A DNA stretch of 64,000 nt from Pedobacter helvus (GTDB taxonomy: Bacteria > Bacteroidota > Bacteroidia > Sphingobacteriales > Sphingobacteriaceae): positions 1-64,000 of the forward strand of contig NZ_SRMP01000007.1 of the NCBI RefSeq assembly GCF_005925325.1, in the 5' to 3' direction. A model generated the notes under the pieces. The model saw only the letters and a list, made by a program, of their open reading frames with translations. It made no database searches and was not told the DNA's origin. Both the position numbers and the translations under genes were made by a program. Of this stretch, positions 34,356 to 44,261 are shown one piece after another (the stretch's first letter is position 1; the number at the start of each line of letters is the position of its first letter).

Positions 34356-34491
34356 AATCTATTGCCACAATTTTTATGTTAACTAAAGTTATATTTTTGA
34401 TTTATAACTGTAGTTTTACAATGTAACAATCAGCTAATTTGCAGTTGCTTTGATCAATATCTTCACGATTGGTTTAATTGACAAGAAAAAA

Positions 34492-35229
34492 TTAATATTC
34501 GGTACTCTCCAACCAGCCGTTTGCTAACACATCTGCCAAGTGCATTGTCTTAATAGGGATATTGTTTTTCTTGATGTAACCATCTAAATGTAGCAAACAA
34601 GAAAGATCTGTTGAGATAATATAGTCTGCATCCATTTCTAATGCGTTGTTGATTTTCTGCTCGGCCATTGCAGAAGAAATAGCGTCGAATTTAACAGCAA
34701 AAGTACCACCAAAACCGCAACACATATCCGTATCTTTCATTTCCAGCATTTCTAAACCTATTACCCTAGAAAGCAATTGACGAGGTTCTTCTTTGATTTT
34801 GCATTCTCTCAAACCGCTGCACGAGTCGTGATAGACTGCTTTGCCTTCTAACTCTGCTCCGAAATAATCTTTCTTTAATACATTGATCAAGAAATCAGAC
34901 AGTTCAAAAATGTTTGACTGTACGTTTCTACATTTGTTATGGACAATGGTATTCGTAAACAAATCGTTATAACCACCTTTTACCATCCCTACACAAGACG
35001 CTGATGGTGCAACGATATATTCAGTTTCTGAAAAATCTGATAAAAACTTCGTACCTATTTCCTTCGCTTGCTCCCAATAACCCGCATTGTAGGCCGGCTG
35101 GCCACAACAGGTTTGTTTTGAGTTATAGACAATCTCGCAACCTGCCTTCTCCAATACTTTAATCGTATTAAATGCAGTTTCTGGATATAATTGATCTATA
35201 AAACAAGGGATAAATAATTCAATCTTCAT
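34492..35229 (-). CDS. (Fe-S)-binding LutA/YkgE-type protein
   Basis: A 245-residue cytoplasmic protein with two CCG domains: TCCGQPAYNAG near residue 40 and MCCGFGGTFAVK near 165, plus HDSCSGLRE. These cysteine-rich domains bind Fe-S clusters in LutA (lactate oxidation) and in heterodisulfide-reductase-like subunits. LutB and LutC partners are not in the window; a lactate role is therefore by family only. It is 36 bp after the UMF1 transporter gene, same strand, so the two probably share an mRNA. Confidence 0.87.
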   Translation of the reverse strand: MKIELFIPCFIDQLYPETAFNTIKVLEKAGCEIVYNSKQTCCGQPAYNAGYWEQAKEIGTKFLSDFSETEYIVAPSASCVGMVKGGYNDLFTNTIVHNKCRNVQSNIFELSDFLINVLKKDYFGAELEGKAVYHDSCSGLRECKIKEEPRQLLSRVIGLEMLEMKDTDMCCGFGGTFAVKFDAISSAMAEQKINNALEMDADYIISTDLSCLLHLDGYIKKNNIPIKTMHLADVLANGWLESTEY

Positions 35230-35265
35230 GCTAATATTTTAGGTATCTGTTCTTAACTCACATTC

Positions 35266-36636
35266 TCACTCTACAACTACCGCTTTGGGTTGTACCTTTT
35301 TTAAGAGCAGCAAAAATACTAAACCAAAAACAAAAAACAGTGCTAATGCAATTACCGAATTGCGCATGCTGCCGCTAAGCACTTCGATATAACCGAAACT
35401 GAACATACCAAAAACCAACGCAACCTTCTCTGTTACATCGTAAAAGCTAAAAAAAGAAGTGTGATCTGGACTTGATTGCGGCAAAAATTTAGAGTATGTA
35501 GAACGTGATAAAGATTGAATTCCACCCATAATTAATCCGATAACTGCTGCTAGAGCATAAAATTGCAGCTCAGTATGGATGAAATAAGCTGAAATACAGC
35601 TGCCAATCCAAATGATCACCACACCTATTAGTACGTTTACGTTTCCAAACTTCTTTGATGACAGATAAGACATTAGCATTGCGCCAGGAATAGCTACCAA
35701 TTGCAAGATCAGAATGGTTGCAATTAATTTAGTGGTTGGAAGATGTAATATCTTTTCTCCAAAAATGGTAGCTACCAGCATTACAGTTTGCACGCCCATC
35801 GAATAAAAGAAGAAAGCGAATAGGAATCTTTTCAGATACTTCATTTGCTTTACCTGTTTCCAAACTTTGTTAAGCTCTTTAAAACCGCTGCTCATGATAT
35901 TGTTATGTTCAGTCTTGAAGTTAGGACTTCCCTTTGGCAAGTTTCTGAAAGGAATTTGCGCAAAACCTATCCACCAGATACCCACTAACAGAAACGACAA
36001 ACGAGCTGGGATTGATGCATCTACAATACCAAACCATTCTGGCTTAAATACAAATACAAAGCAAATGATCTGGAGAATGATGCTGCCTATGTAACCATAG
36101 GTGAAACCTTTTGCACTTACATTATCTTGTTCTTCTACAGTTGCAATTTCTGGTAGATATGAATTGTAAAACACTAAACTTCCCCAAAACCCGATGGCGG
36201 CAATTACAAACATAATTACGCTAAAATTCAGCGTATTTACTCCTTTATCTGCATTAATCTCGAAGAAAAAAAGTGCACTACAAGCAATTGCGCCGATGTA
36301 GGTAAACATTTTCATGAAGATTTTCTTGTTCCCTCTTGTATCAGCAATTGAAGACAACACAGGAGACAACAACGCTATTACCAAAAAAGCGAAAGCCATA
36401 GCGTAACTGTAAAGTGCAGAATTTACGATTTTATATCCGAAGAAATAAACATAGTCGATGGTGTTATCATCTTTATCACCAGTGATAGCCGTGTAATATG
36501 CGGGAAATATAGTTGAAGTAATAACTAAATTATATGCTGAGTTTGCCCAATCGAAAAAGGCCCAAGAGCGGATTGTCTTTTTATTATTTTTAACCCCTAA
36601 ATCCTCTGAAGAGGATTTTGAAAGCTCGTCTTTCAT
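35266..36636 (-). CDS. MFS transporter, UMF1/Atg22-like family
   Basis: A 456-residue transporter with about 12 membrane segments. The N-terminal RSWAFFDWANSAYNLVITSTIFPAYY and LSPVLSSIADTRGNKKIFM are distinctive for the UMF1 (Atg22-like) group; GGIQSLSRSTYSKFLP is in the second half. It is in the inner membrane; the substrate is unknown, perhaps amino acids or organic acids. The segment SKSSSEDLGV near residues 6-15 is encoded by a palindrome closely related to the intergenic repeat at 54966-54991, so the N-terminus may be repeat-derived. Confidence 0.87.
   Translation of the reverse strand: MKDELSKSSSEDLGVKNNKKTIRSWAFFDWANSAYNLVITSTIFPAYYTAITGDKDDNTIDYVYFFGYKIVNSALYSYAMAFAFLVIALLSPVLSSIADTRGNKKIFMKMFTYIGAIACSALFFFEINADKGVNTLNFSVIMFVIAAIGFWGSLVFYNSYLPEIATVEEQDNVSAKGFTYGYIGSIILQIICFVFVFKPEWFGIVDASIPARLSFLLVGIWWIGFAQIPFRNLPKGSPNFKTEHNNIMSSGFKELNKVWKQVKQMKYLKRFLFAFFFYSMGVQTVMLVATIFGEKILHLPTTKLIATILILQLVAIPGAMLMSYLSSKKFGNVNVLIGVVIIWIGSCISAYFIHTELQFYALAAVIGLIMGGIQSLSRSTYSKFLPQSSPDHTSFFSFYDVTEKVALVFGMFSFGYIEVLSGSMRNSVIALALFFVFGLVFLLLLKKVQPKAVVVE
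36592..36621. repeat. Degenerate copy of the CCCCTAAATCCCC repeat within a coding sequence
   Basis: AACCCCTAAATCC, then TCTGAAGAGGATTTT, matches the repeat at 54966 in its first 13 bases. It keeps the following palindrome by paired changes (TCCTCT/AGAGGA versus TCCCCT/AGGGGA). It encodes residues of the UMF1 transporter's N-terminus on the minus strand. Confidence 0.5.
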
Positions 36637-36736
36637 AAATTAATATTGTTTATTATGGCTAAGATAGAAAAATTGGTGAGTTGGTTGTTTAGTTTTTTAG
36701 TTGTTCGGTTGTTTTGATCTGAGAAATGATAAATTA

Positions 36737-38629
36737 TTACAAATAATATTTCTTCCCATCGGTTTTTATTTTACCTGCGTCTAGCAATTCTCTAATCCTA
36801 TCAATTTTATCGTTATCCGTACCTGTTTGCACACTTTTAACCAAATCATCTAAATCAAAATGACCGCTTTGTAGTACCATACTAATTTCAAAATCGATTT
36901 TATCTGTGTATTCTGCCAGCTCTTCGTGTTTCTTCTCTGCCAAACAAACATCACAAACGCCACATTTTTCTGCTTTGCTTTCTCCGAAATAGGTCAATAA
37001 CTGGATACTTCTACAGATCTCATTAGATGCGTAAGTTAATACAGCTTCAATTTGGTTGCTTTGGATTTCCTTTCTTAGTTGAATAAATTTGGTATCTACA
37101 TCTAAATGAAGCATATCCAATCTGGCGGTAATAAATTGTAGTTGTGGTTTATCTGTTTGGGGCAAATAGGAAATTACATTATATTCTTGCAGCTTTTTCA
37201 AGTAAGAAATTACATCATTGTACGAAACTTTCAATCGATTTGACAGATCACTTTCCTTGATTTTTACGTAACCATCAAAAGCTCCACCATAAGAACGTTG
37301 AATTGTTTTCACGATCGGGTCGAAAGCAGCATTTTCAATCTGGAAACGGTAAACATCTTCATGGCTGGTGCTAAACATCAACCTAGATGGTATAAAAATA
37401 CTTTCGGATAAGACCAAATAGCCGTCTCGTTCTAAAAACTTTAACGCGGCCATCGTTTTTATGACCCCAATATTGAAACGCTTACAGAAATCTGCCAAAT
37501 CAAATTCAAAGCTTAAGCCTTGACCAGCACCATAAGCCAATTGGTAATAATTACCCAAATAATGGTAGACTTTTTTGATTTCATCAACCGATGGAAAGCT
37601 GTCAGTATATTTAGCTTCTAATACTTTTTGGTCGCCTTTATTGGTCAGTAAAACACCGAACGCTCGTTTTTCATCCCGTCCTGCCCTACCTGCTTCTTGA
37701 TAGTAAGCCTCTAAACTTTCGGGTAAATCTAAATGCACCACAAAACGGACATCGGGTTTGTCAATTCCCATTCCGAAGGCATTGGTAGCCACCATCACTC
37801 GGATTTTATCTTTTTTCCAATCTTCCTGTTTTTGGAAACGAACATCTTTTTCTAAACCTGCGTGGTAAAAATCTGCTGAAATTTGATTACGCTGTAAGAA
37901 CATAGCTATTTCAGCTGTTTCGCGTCGGTTGCGAACATAAACCAAACCACAGCCTTTTACATTTTTGCAAATATCAATTAGCTTTTTATGTTTATCATCG
38001 AGATTGAAAACTACATAACTGAGGTTCTTTCTTGAGAAACTTTTCACAAATACCTGTGCATCTTTCAGCTCAAGTTTTTCAATGATATCGGTTCTCACTT
38101 CGGGTGTAGCTGTTGCTGTTAAAGCTAGAACTGGAACGTCGGGCAGGATTTCCCTCAGCTCTTTAACTTTCAAATATGGTGGTCGAAAATCGTAGCCCCA
38201 CTGCGAAATACAGTGCGCTTCATCAATAGCAATTAAATTTACATTCATGTACGATATGCGCACTCGAACCAATTCTGACAACAATCTTTCTGGAGAAAGA
38301 TAAAGAAATTTGATATTGCCGTAAATGCAGTTATCTAAAAGAATATCAATTTCTCGCTTGCCCATTCCGGCGTAAATCGCAATAGCTTCAATTCCTTTAG
38401 CTTTTAGGTTCTCTACTTGGTCTTTCATCAATGCCACTAGAGGAGAAACCACAATGCAAATACCCTCTTGCATCATTGCCGGCACTTGGAAACAAATAGA
38501 TTTTCCTCCACCAGTTGGCAATAAAGCTAAGGTATCTTGCCCTTTAATTACTGATTGAATAATCTCTTCCTGCAACGGACGAAAGACATCAAATCCCCAA
38601 TATTTCTTTAAAATTTCTGTTGCAGTCAT
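36737..38629 (-). CDS. recQ: RecQ-family ATP-dependent DNA helicase
   Basis: A 630-residue superfamily 2 3'-5' DNA helicase. Walker A is LLPTGGGKS with Lys43; the DEAH box is Asp136-His139 followed by the RecQ signature CISQWGYDFRPPY; QEAGRAGRD is motif VI. A zinc-binding region follows (YASNEICRSIQLLTYFGESKAEKCGVCDVC) and then a winged-helix part. A C-terminal HRDC domain is not obvious; the last 80 or so residues are short and acidic. It acts in recombination repair and stalled-fork processing. Confidence 0.93.
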   Translation of the reverse strand: MTATEILKKYWGFDVFRPLQEEIIQSVIKGQDTLALLPTGGGKSICFQVPAMMQEGICIVVSPLVALMKDQVENLKAKGIEAIAIYAGMGKREIDILLDNCIYGNIKFLYLSPERLLSELVRVRISYMNVNLIAIDEAHCISQWGYDFRPPYLKVKELREILPDVPVLALTATATPEVRTDIIEKLELKDAQVFVKSFSRKNLSYVVFNLDDKHKKLIDICKNVKGCGLVYVRNRRETAEIAMFLQRNQISADFYHAGLEKDVRFQKQEDWKKDKIRVMVATNAFGMGIDKPDVRFVVHLDLPESLEAYYQEAGRAGRDEKRAFGVLLTNKGDQKVLEAKYTDSFPSVDEIKKVYHYLGNYYQLAYGAGQGLSFEFDLADFCKRFNIGVIKTMAALKFLERDGYLVLSESIFIPSRLMFSTSHEDVYRFQIENAAFDPIVKTIQRSYGGAFDGYVKIKESDLSNRLKVSYNDVISYLKKLQEYNVISYLPQTDKPQLQFITARLDMLHLDVDTKFIQLRKEIQSNQIEAVLTYASNEICRSIQLLTYFGESKAEKCGVCDVCLAEKKHEELAEYTDKIDFEISMVLQSGHFDLDDLVKSVQTGTDNDKIDRIRELLDAGKIKTDGKKYYL

Positions 38630-38680
38630 ATCAAAGCTAAATTCAAAACTATGAAACGGTGGTGGTTTTTCAAAAATAGT

Positions 38681-38800
38681 TTAGCCACAGAGAGACAGAT
38701 TTTGTTTTAAACTAACTTAAAAAGAATTGGAATGTTTGTAATGCCTTTGATGCCAGTTACATCAGTATTTTGAAAAAGACGTCTGTGCATCTGTGGCAAG
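38681..38800. repeat. GCCACAGA/TCTGTGGC dispersed inverted element
   Basis: TTAGCCACAGAGAGACAGA (38681-38699) is paired across a gap of about 80 bp with GACGTCTGTGCATCTGTGGC (38779-38798). Closely similar arms occur at 53369-53428 before zwf. It fills the recQ/amidohydrolase gap. Confidence 0.55.
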
Positions 38801-38843
38801 AAATAGCTAAATTGCAACCTTTAGTTGTTAAGATAAAATTAGA

Positions 38844-41800
38844 ATGAAGAAGTACGTATTTGCCTCAGCACTGCTATTTACCTTAAGTTCTGCTAACGCA
38901 CAAGAGAAAAAAGAAGCTCCAAAATGGGATGTAGAAAAGTTCAAAGGTCCCAGTAAAAATTTCAGCATTACCACCAACGAGGGCACTTGGATGAACCTAG
39001 ATGTTAGTCCGGATGGGAAGGAAATTGTTTTTGATCTATTGGGCGATATTTATGTAATGCCAATTACCGGTGGCACAGCCAAATTGTTAAGCGGTGGTAT
39101 TGCTTACGAAGTTCAACCTCGTTTTAGCCCCAACGGGAAATACATTTCTTTTACCAGTGATAAAAGCGGCGCTGATAATATCTGGATCATGGATAGACAG
39201 GGCGGCAACAAAAAGCAAATCACCAAGGAAACTTTCAGATTATTGAATAATGCTACTTGGATGCCAAACAGTGACTACCTAATCGCTAGAAAGCACTTTA
39301 CAGGTTCTCGTTCGTTAGGTGCTGGCGAAATGTGGATGTACAGCATTTACGGTGGCGATGGTGTGCAATTAACCAAGCGCAAGAACGACCAGCAAGACGC
39401 AGGAGAGCCAAACGTATCGCCAGATGGCAAATTCCTATATTTTAGTGAGGATGTTTCTCCTGGTCCATTTTTCCAGTACAGCAAAGACCCAAATGGTTTA
39501 ATTTACGCTATCCGTCAACTGGATTTGAACACTGGAAAACTAACAAATTTAATTGCCGATCAAGGCGGCTCTGTTCGCCCGCAAGTATCTCCCGATGGAA
39601 AATTTATTGCTTATGTAAAAAGGGTTAGATTGAAATCGGCCCTTTATATACAGAACTTAAAAACTGGTGAAGAATATCCATTATATGATGATTTAACCAA
39701 AGACCAACAAGAAACTTGGGCAATTTTTGGTGTTTATCCCAACTTTGCCTGGACACCAGACAGCAAGAAAATCATCTTCTATGCCAAAGGAAAAATTAGA
39801 CAGGTTGAGCTTAGCAATTTAGCTGTTACCGATATTCCTTTTGAAGTGACGAGCAATCAAACCGTACAAGAAGCCCTACATTTTGATCAGCAAGTTTATA
39901 CGCCAGAGTTTACAGCAAAAATGCTTAGACAATTGGTGACATCACCTGATGGCAAAATGGTAGTTTTCAATGCTGCTGGATATTTATACAAAAAGGAAAT
40001 GCCAAACGGTGTTCCAGAAAGGCTAACCAATGGTTTGGATTTCGAGTTTGAACCTAAATTTAGTCCAGATGGCAAGTTTGTAGTTTACACCACTTGGAGC
40101 GACGAATTTAAAGGAGCCATTAAACGTACCGATTTAAAAACTGGTAAAACTATCAGTTTAACTGACGAAAAAGGCTATTACTACTCTCCTAGTTACGCTA
40201 ACAAAGGTGATAAGATAGTATTTAGAAAAGGAGTTGGTAACGAAGTTTTAGGCTTAACCTACGGCAAAAACACAGGTATTTTTGTGATGCCCGCAAATGG
40301 TGGCACTAAAACATTGGTGTTAGATAATGGGATTAAACCTCAATTCAATACCGACGATACTCGTATCTTCTATCAAGGTTACGATAATGGTAAAAAAGCT
40401 TTCAAAAGTGTCGATTTAAACGGTGGCAACGAACGCACGCATTACACTTCGCAATATGCTACACAGTTTTTCCCAAGTCCAGACGGCAAGTGGATGGCAT
40501 TTACAGAGTTGTTTAACGCCTACATTACTCCGATGGTTACTGCTGGAACTGCTTTAGATTTATCTGCGGGCAACAAAGCCATTCCTTTGACAAAAGTTAC
40601 TAAAGATGCAGGAACTTATTTGCATTGGAGTGCCGATAGCAAGAAGCTATTGTGGACTTTAGGCGAAAAATACTACAACAGAGATATTAAAAACACATTC
40701 ACATTTGTTGAAGGCGCACCGCAAGTGCTTCCAGAGCCTGATACAACTGGTGTTTCTATCGGTTTGAAATTAAAGTCTGATGCCCCAACTGGATTGATTG
40801 CTTTGAAAGGTGCTAGAATTATCACCATGAAGGGCGAACAGGTAATTGAAGAAGGAACCATTCTGGTAGAAAACAATAAAATCAAAGCCATTGGAAAAGT
40901 AGACGAAGTTCCAATTCCAGCAGATATTAAAGTGGTTGATGTCACTGGAAAAACCATTATGCCAGGTATGGTGGATGTACATGCGCATTTAAGAACCAGT
41001 CCAGATGGTGTTAGTCCGCAACAAGATTGGTCTTATCTAGCGAATTTAAGCTTTGGAGTGACTACTTCACACGACCCATCTAGTAACACAGAAATGGTGT
41101 TTAGCCAAAGTGAGATGTTAAAAGCTGGCAGAATGATTGGTCCGCGTTTGTATTCTACAGGCTCTATTTTGTATGGTGCCGATGGCGATTTTAAAGTAAC
41201 TATCAATAGTTTAGATGACGCCCTTTCGCATTTACGTCGTTTGAAAGCTGTTGGTGCGTTTTCGGTAAAATCCTACAACCAACCACGAAGAGACCAACGC
41301 CAACAGATTTTAGAAGCTGCCCGTCAGTTAAAGATGGAAGTAGTTCCTGAAGGCGGTTCTACTTTCTTCCACAACATGACACAAGTTGCCGATGGCCACA
41401 CAGGTATTGAACATAGCATTCCTGTGGCACCAGCTTACAAAGATGTAGTGAGCTTTTGGAACAATACCAAAGTGGCCTATACTCCTACTTTAATTGTGGC
41501 GTACGGTGGCCAATGGGGCGAAAATTATTGGTATGACAGAACCAACGTTTGGGAAAATGAACGTTTGTTGAACTTCACACCAAGGGCAATCATTGATGCG
41601 AGAGCTAGACGTAGAACGACTTCAGAATATGGAGATTACGGACACATCGAGGTAGCCAAAGCAACTAAAGCAATTGCGGATGGCGGCACAAAAGTGAACC
41701 TAGGTGCTCACGGTCAAATCCAAGGTTTGGGTGCGCATTGGGAGCTGTGGATGTTTGTACAAGGAGGAATGTCACCATTGCAAGCCATTAAAGCTGCTAC

Positions 41801-42095
41801 TTTAAACGGAGCGGAATATTTAGGAATGGGCAAAGAATTAGGATCATTAGAAACTGGAAAGTTAGCTGATCTAATTATTTTAGAAGACAATCCTTTGGAC
41901 GATATCAGAAACTCTGAAAAGATTAAATACGTAATGATTAATGGTAGAATTTATGACAGCATGACCATGAATGAAACCTACAGCAGAGAAAAAATGAGAC
42001 CAAAATTATGGTTCGAAATGGATAAGGGCGTTGCTTTTTCATTACCATACAAAACAGCAGAAACTTGGACATTTACTGTTCCGAATTGTGATTAA
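38844..42095 (+). CDS. Secreted amidohydrolase with N-terminal TolB-like beta-propeller
   Basis: A 1083-residue exported protein. The signal peptide is MKKYVFASALLFTLSSANAQ. Residues about 40-630 form repeated TolB/WD40-like propeller blades (SPDGKEIVFD, SPNGKYISFTSDKSG, SPDGKFLYFSED and more). From about 650 an amidohydrolase-superfamily metal-dependent hydrolase follows: GMVDVHAHLRTSPDG with the first His pair, and a C-terminal GSLETGKLADLIILEDNPLDDI. Such fusions are exported peptidase or amidase-like enzymes, substrate unknown. It is monocistronic, with a bidirectional terminator after it. Confidence 0.9.
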   Translation: MKKYVFASALLFTLSSANAQEKKEAPKWDVEKFKGPSKNFSITTNEGTWMNLDVSPDGKEIVFDLLGDIYVMPITGGTAKLLSGGIAYEVQPRFSPNGKYISFTSDKSGADNIWIMDRQGGNKKQITKETFRLLNNATWMPNSDYLIARKHFTGSRSLGAGEMWMYSIYGGDGVQLTKRKNDQQDAGEPNVSPDGKFLYFSEDVSPGPFFQYSKDPNGLIYAIRQLDLNTGKLTNLIADQGGSVRPQVSPDGKFIAYVKRVRLKSALYIQNLKTGEEYPLYDDLTKDQQETWAIFGVYPNFAWTPDSKKIIFYAKGKIRQVELSNLAVTDIPFEVTSNQTVQEALHFDQQVYTPEFTAKMLRQLVTSPDGKMVVFNAAGYLYKKEMPNGVPERLTNGLDFEFEPKFSPDGKFVVYTTWSDEFKGAIKRTDLKTGKTISLTDEKGYYYSPSYANKGDKIVFRKGVGNEVLGLTYGKNTGIFVMPANGGTKTLVLDNGIKPQFNTDDTRIFYQGYDNGKKAFKSVDLNGGNERTHYTSQYATQFFPSPDGKWMAFTELFNAYITPMVTAGTALDLSAGNKAIPLTKVTKDAGTYLHWSADSKKLLWTLGEKYYNRDIKNTFTFVEGAPQVLPEPDTTGVSIGLKLKSDAPTGLIALKGARIITMKGEQVIEEGTILVENNKIKAIGKVDEVPIPADIKVVDVTGKTIMPGMVDVHAHLRTSPDGVSPQQDWSYLANLSFGVTTSHDPSSNTEMVFSQSEMLKAGRMIGPRLYSTGSILYGADGDFKVTINSLDDALSHLRRLKAVGAFSVKSYNQPRRDQRQQILEAARQLKMEVVPEGGSTFFHNMTQVADGHTGIEHSIPVAPAYKDVVSFWNNTKVAYTPTLIVAYGGQWGENYWYDRTNVWENERLLNFTPRAIIDARARRRTTSEYGDYGHIEVAKATKAIADGGTKVNLGAHGQIQGLGAHWELWMFVQGGMSPLQAIKAATLNGAEYLGMGKELGSLETGKLADLIILEDNPLDDIRNSEKIKYVMINGRIYDSMTMNETYSREKMRPKLWFEMDKGVAFSLPYKTAETWTFTVPNCD

Positions 42096-42118
42096 CTTTT
42101 AGTTAGAAATATAAAAAG

Positions 42119-42152
42119 TAAAAGCTCCAGAATTAATTCTGGAGCTTTTTTA
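42119..42152. terminator. Bidirectional terminator between the amidohydrolase gene and mgtE
   Basis: AAAGCTCCAGAATT (42121-42134) and AATTCTGGAGCTTT are perfect arms with A-tract on one side and T-tract on the other, so it should work in both directions. Confidence 0.9.
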
Positions 42153-42189
42153 ATGACTACATTTTTGAAGTTCTTTATTTCTTCGTTCG

Positions 42190-43539
42190 CTACAACAAAA
42201 GCTTGCTCGCCAAGCCCAGCAGTAATAAAAACCCAAATACGTCGGTAAAAGTAGTAATGATAATAGATGAAGCAATTGCGGGATCAATGCCTACCCTTTT
42301 TAAAATCAGCGGAATTCCAGCTCCGGTGAAACCTGCGATGATCAAATTTCCCGTCATCGCCAGGAAAATCACTACGCCTAACATTAAATTGGCATCGAAG
42401 AAATATGCAAAAGCTAAAACTATTAATCCGGTAACTGCCCCGTTAATCATCCCAACGGTAAATTCCTTCAAAACTGTTCTGTAAGCTTGTCGATCTGTTA
42501 AATCAAACAAAGAAATACGCCGCACAGTTACCGCTAAAGCCTGCGTGGCCGCATTACCACCCATTCCGGCGATAATGGTCATGTAAGCAGAAAGAATTGC
42601 TAAATGCGCCAATGTATTTTCGTAATAACGCACTACAGCTGATGCTAAAAATGCTGTTCCGAGGTTGATGATTAGCCAAGGCAGGCGAGATTTCACGGCG
42701 TCAATCCAATTACCGGCCAACTCCTCATCTTCAGAAACTCCTGATATTTTTAAGATATCCTCCGTGTTCTCATTTTCCATTACATCGATAACGTCATCAA
42801 ACGTAACTCGCCCCAGTAATCTCAGCTCCTCATCTACAACTGGAATACTGGTCAGGTTGTATTGAGAAAGTAGTTTGGCTACCTCTTCCTGATCAGTATC
42901 TGCTTTAACATAAACCGCATCTGGATTTACCATGTCGGTTATCTTTACGTTGCCTTTGGCTTTAATGATATCTTTTAGGGAAACAATCCCCTTAAAACGG
43001 CCTTCATCATCAATTACGAAAACGGTATAAAACTCCTCAATTTCTTCGCTTTGCCTAATAATTTCGTCAATCGCATCTTTCTTGGTCAAATCGATATTAA
43101 CCTTAATCATTTGCGTATTCATCAAGCCACCAGCCGTTTCTTCGTGGTAGCTTAATAAGTTCCTGATGTTTTCAGCATCATGCGCACTCAAATCTTCTAA
43201 AATTTCTTGCTGTTCGTCTTCGTCCAGCTGGGAAATGATATCCGTAGCATCATCATAATCTAGTTCTTCTACAATTTCTGTACGCTTATCTGGGTGCAAT
43301 TGTATTAAAAGTTCTTCGGGATGGGCTTCTTCGCTCATCTCTGCAATAACTTCCGAAGCTTTTTCTACCTCCAGTAAATTGATGATCCGCTGCCTGTCCT
43401 CGCTATTGATATTCTCGAATAGGATAGCGATCTCCGACGCATGATATTCAGCCAAGGTGCCAGCCAATAGTTGGTCATCGCCTTCTATTGCTTTCCTTAG
43501 CTTTGAAAGATCTGTTTTATCTAATTCGAATGATTGCAT
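42190..43539 (-). CDS. mgtE: Magnesium transporter MgtE
   Basis: A 449-residue MgtE. The acidic N-domain of repeated helices (LHPDKRTEIVEELDYDDATDIISQLDEDEQQEILEDL) is followed by paired CBS domains (MIKVNIDLTKKDAIDEIIRQSE to FKGIVSLKDIIKAKG, then PDAVYVKADTDQEEVAKLL to LLGRVTFDDVIDVM) and five membrane helices ending GFTGAGIPLILKRVGIDPAIASSIIITTFTDVFGFLLLLG. The cytoplasmic part senses Mg2+ and gates the channel. It is convergent with the amidohydrolase gene and 17 bp after the DUF3307 gene. Confidence 0.95.
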   Translation of the reverse strand: MQSFELDKTDLSKLRKAIEGDDQLLAGTLAEYHASEIAILFENINSEDRQRIINLLEVEKASEVIAEMSEEAHPEELLIQLHPDKRTEIVEELDYDDATDIISQLDEDEQQEILEDLSAHDAENIRNLLSYHEETAGGLMNTQMIKVNIDLTKKDAIDEIIRQSEEIEEFYTVFVIDDEGRFKGIVSLKDIIKAKGNVKITDMVNPDAVYVKADTDQEEVAKLLSQYNLTSIPVVDEELRLLGRVTFDDVIDVMENENTEDILKISGVSEDEELAGNWIDAVKSRLPWLIINLGTAFLASAVVRYYENTLAHLAILSAYMTIIAGMGGNAATQALAVTVRRISLFDLTDRQAYRTVLKEFTVGMINGAVTGLIVLAFAYFFDANLMLGVVIFLAMTGNLIIAGFTGAGIPLILKRVGIDPAIASSIIITTFTDVFGFLLLLGLASKLLL

Positions 43540-43556
43540 ATAGATATATTAAGGAA

Positions 43557-44261
43557 TTAGACGTTGATAGAAGTGATGCCCAGCGATACCGCTACAGCAA
43601 TGCCAAAACTCAATAAAGTTCCAATCAGCACATATTCGGTAAGTTTTAGTTCATTTCCTTCTTTTAAGTCGCCAAACCTAAAAATAGATTTTGCTGCCAA
43701 AAGGAAACCAACAGCCTCTAAATGATTAGTTAGTACAAAAATGTAAATCAACAGCCTTTCTAAGATACCGATGAATTTTCCAGCATTTTGCAGCGAAATA
43801 GAACCTTTGCTAGGAATAAACCGATTAATTAGCACTTTGATCACAATGGCTGTAGGCGATGTTAGTAGTAGTGCACCGAAAACATACAGCCAAACTTTTG
43901 TATTTTGAACGAAACTGAAATCGATTTTTGCATTCTCACTAAAACCTAACCAGCAAGCCACAATTACAACAATATGCATTAATTGATCGGCGAAGAACCA
44001 TACTCTTTTAGTGTTAGTTTTCTGAAATTGCAGTTTAGCGGCATCGATAAGATAATGCGTAACACCAATAATTAAAGCCTGTTTCCAAACATCAAAAGAG
44101 AAAAAAACAATGAATACCAGTACTATATGTAAGGCTACGTGCCAATACAGTTTATCAGATTTTAGTTTTATCTTTTCCTTCTCTACAACCCATTGATCTG
44201 GCTGCAGGAAGAAATCGCCAAGTACATGAGCTAAAAGAAGTTTAATCAATGCTATTTCCAT
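43557..44261 (-). CDS. DUF3307 multi-pass membrane protein
   Basis: A 234-residue inner-membrane protein of the DUF3307 family. The N-terminal LLLAHVLGDFFLQPDQWVVEKEK, with a conserved H-x(3)-D, and LYWHVALHIVLVFIVFF are characteristic. About seven hydrophobic segments are visible. The function is unknown. Its ATG overlaps the stop of the SatD-like gene (TAATG), and the pair is under the TATCGG operator array. The stable partnership with a SatD regulator suggests that the regulator controls it. Confidence 0.85.
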   Translation of the reverse strand: MEIALIKLLLAHVLGDFFLQPDQWVVEKEKIKLKSDKLYWHVALHIVLVFIVFFSFDVWKQALIIGVTHYLIDAAKLQFQKTNTKRVWFFADQLMHIVVIVACWLGFSENAKIDFSFVQNTKVWLYVFGALLLTSPTAIVIKVLINRFIPSKGSISLQNAGKFIGILERLLIYIFVLTNHLEAVGFLLAAKSIFRFGDLKEGNELKLTEYVLIGTLLSFGIAVAVSLGITSINV

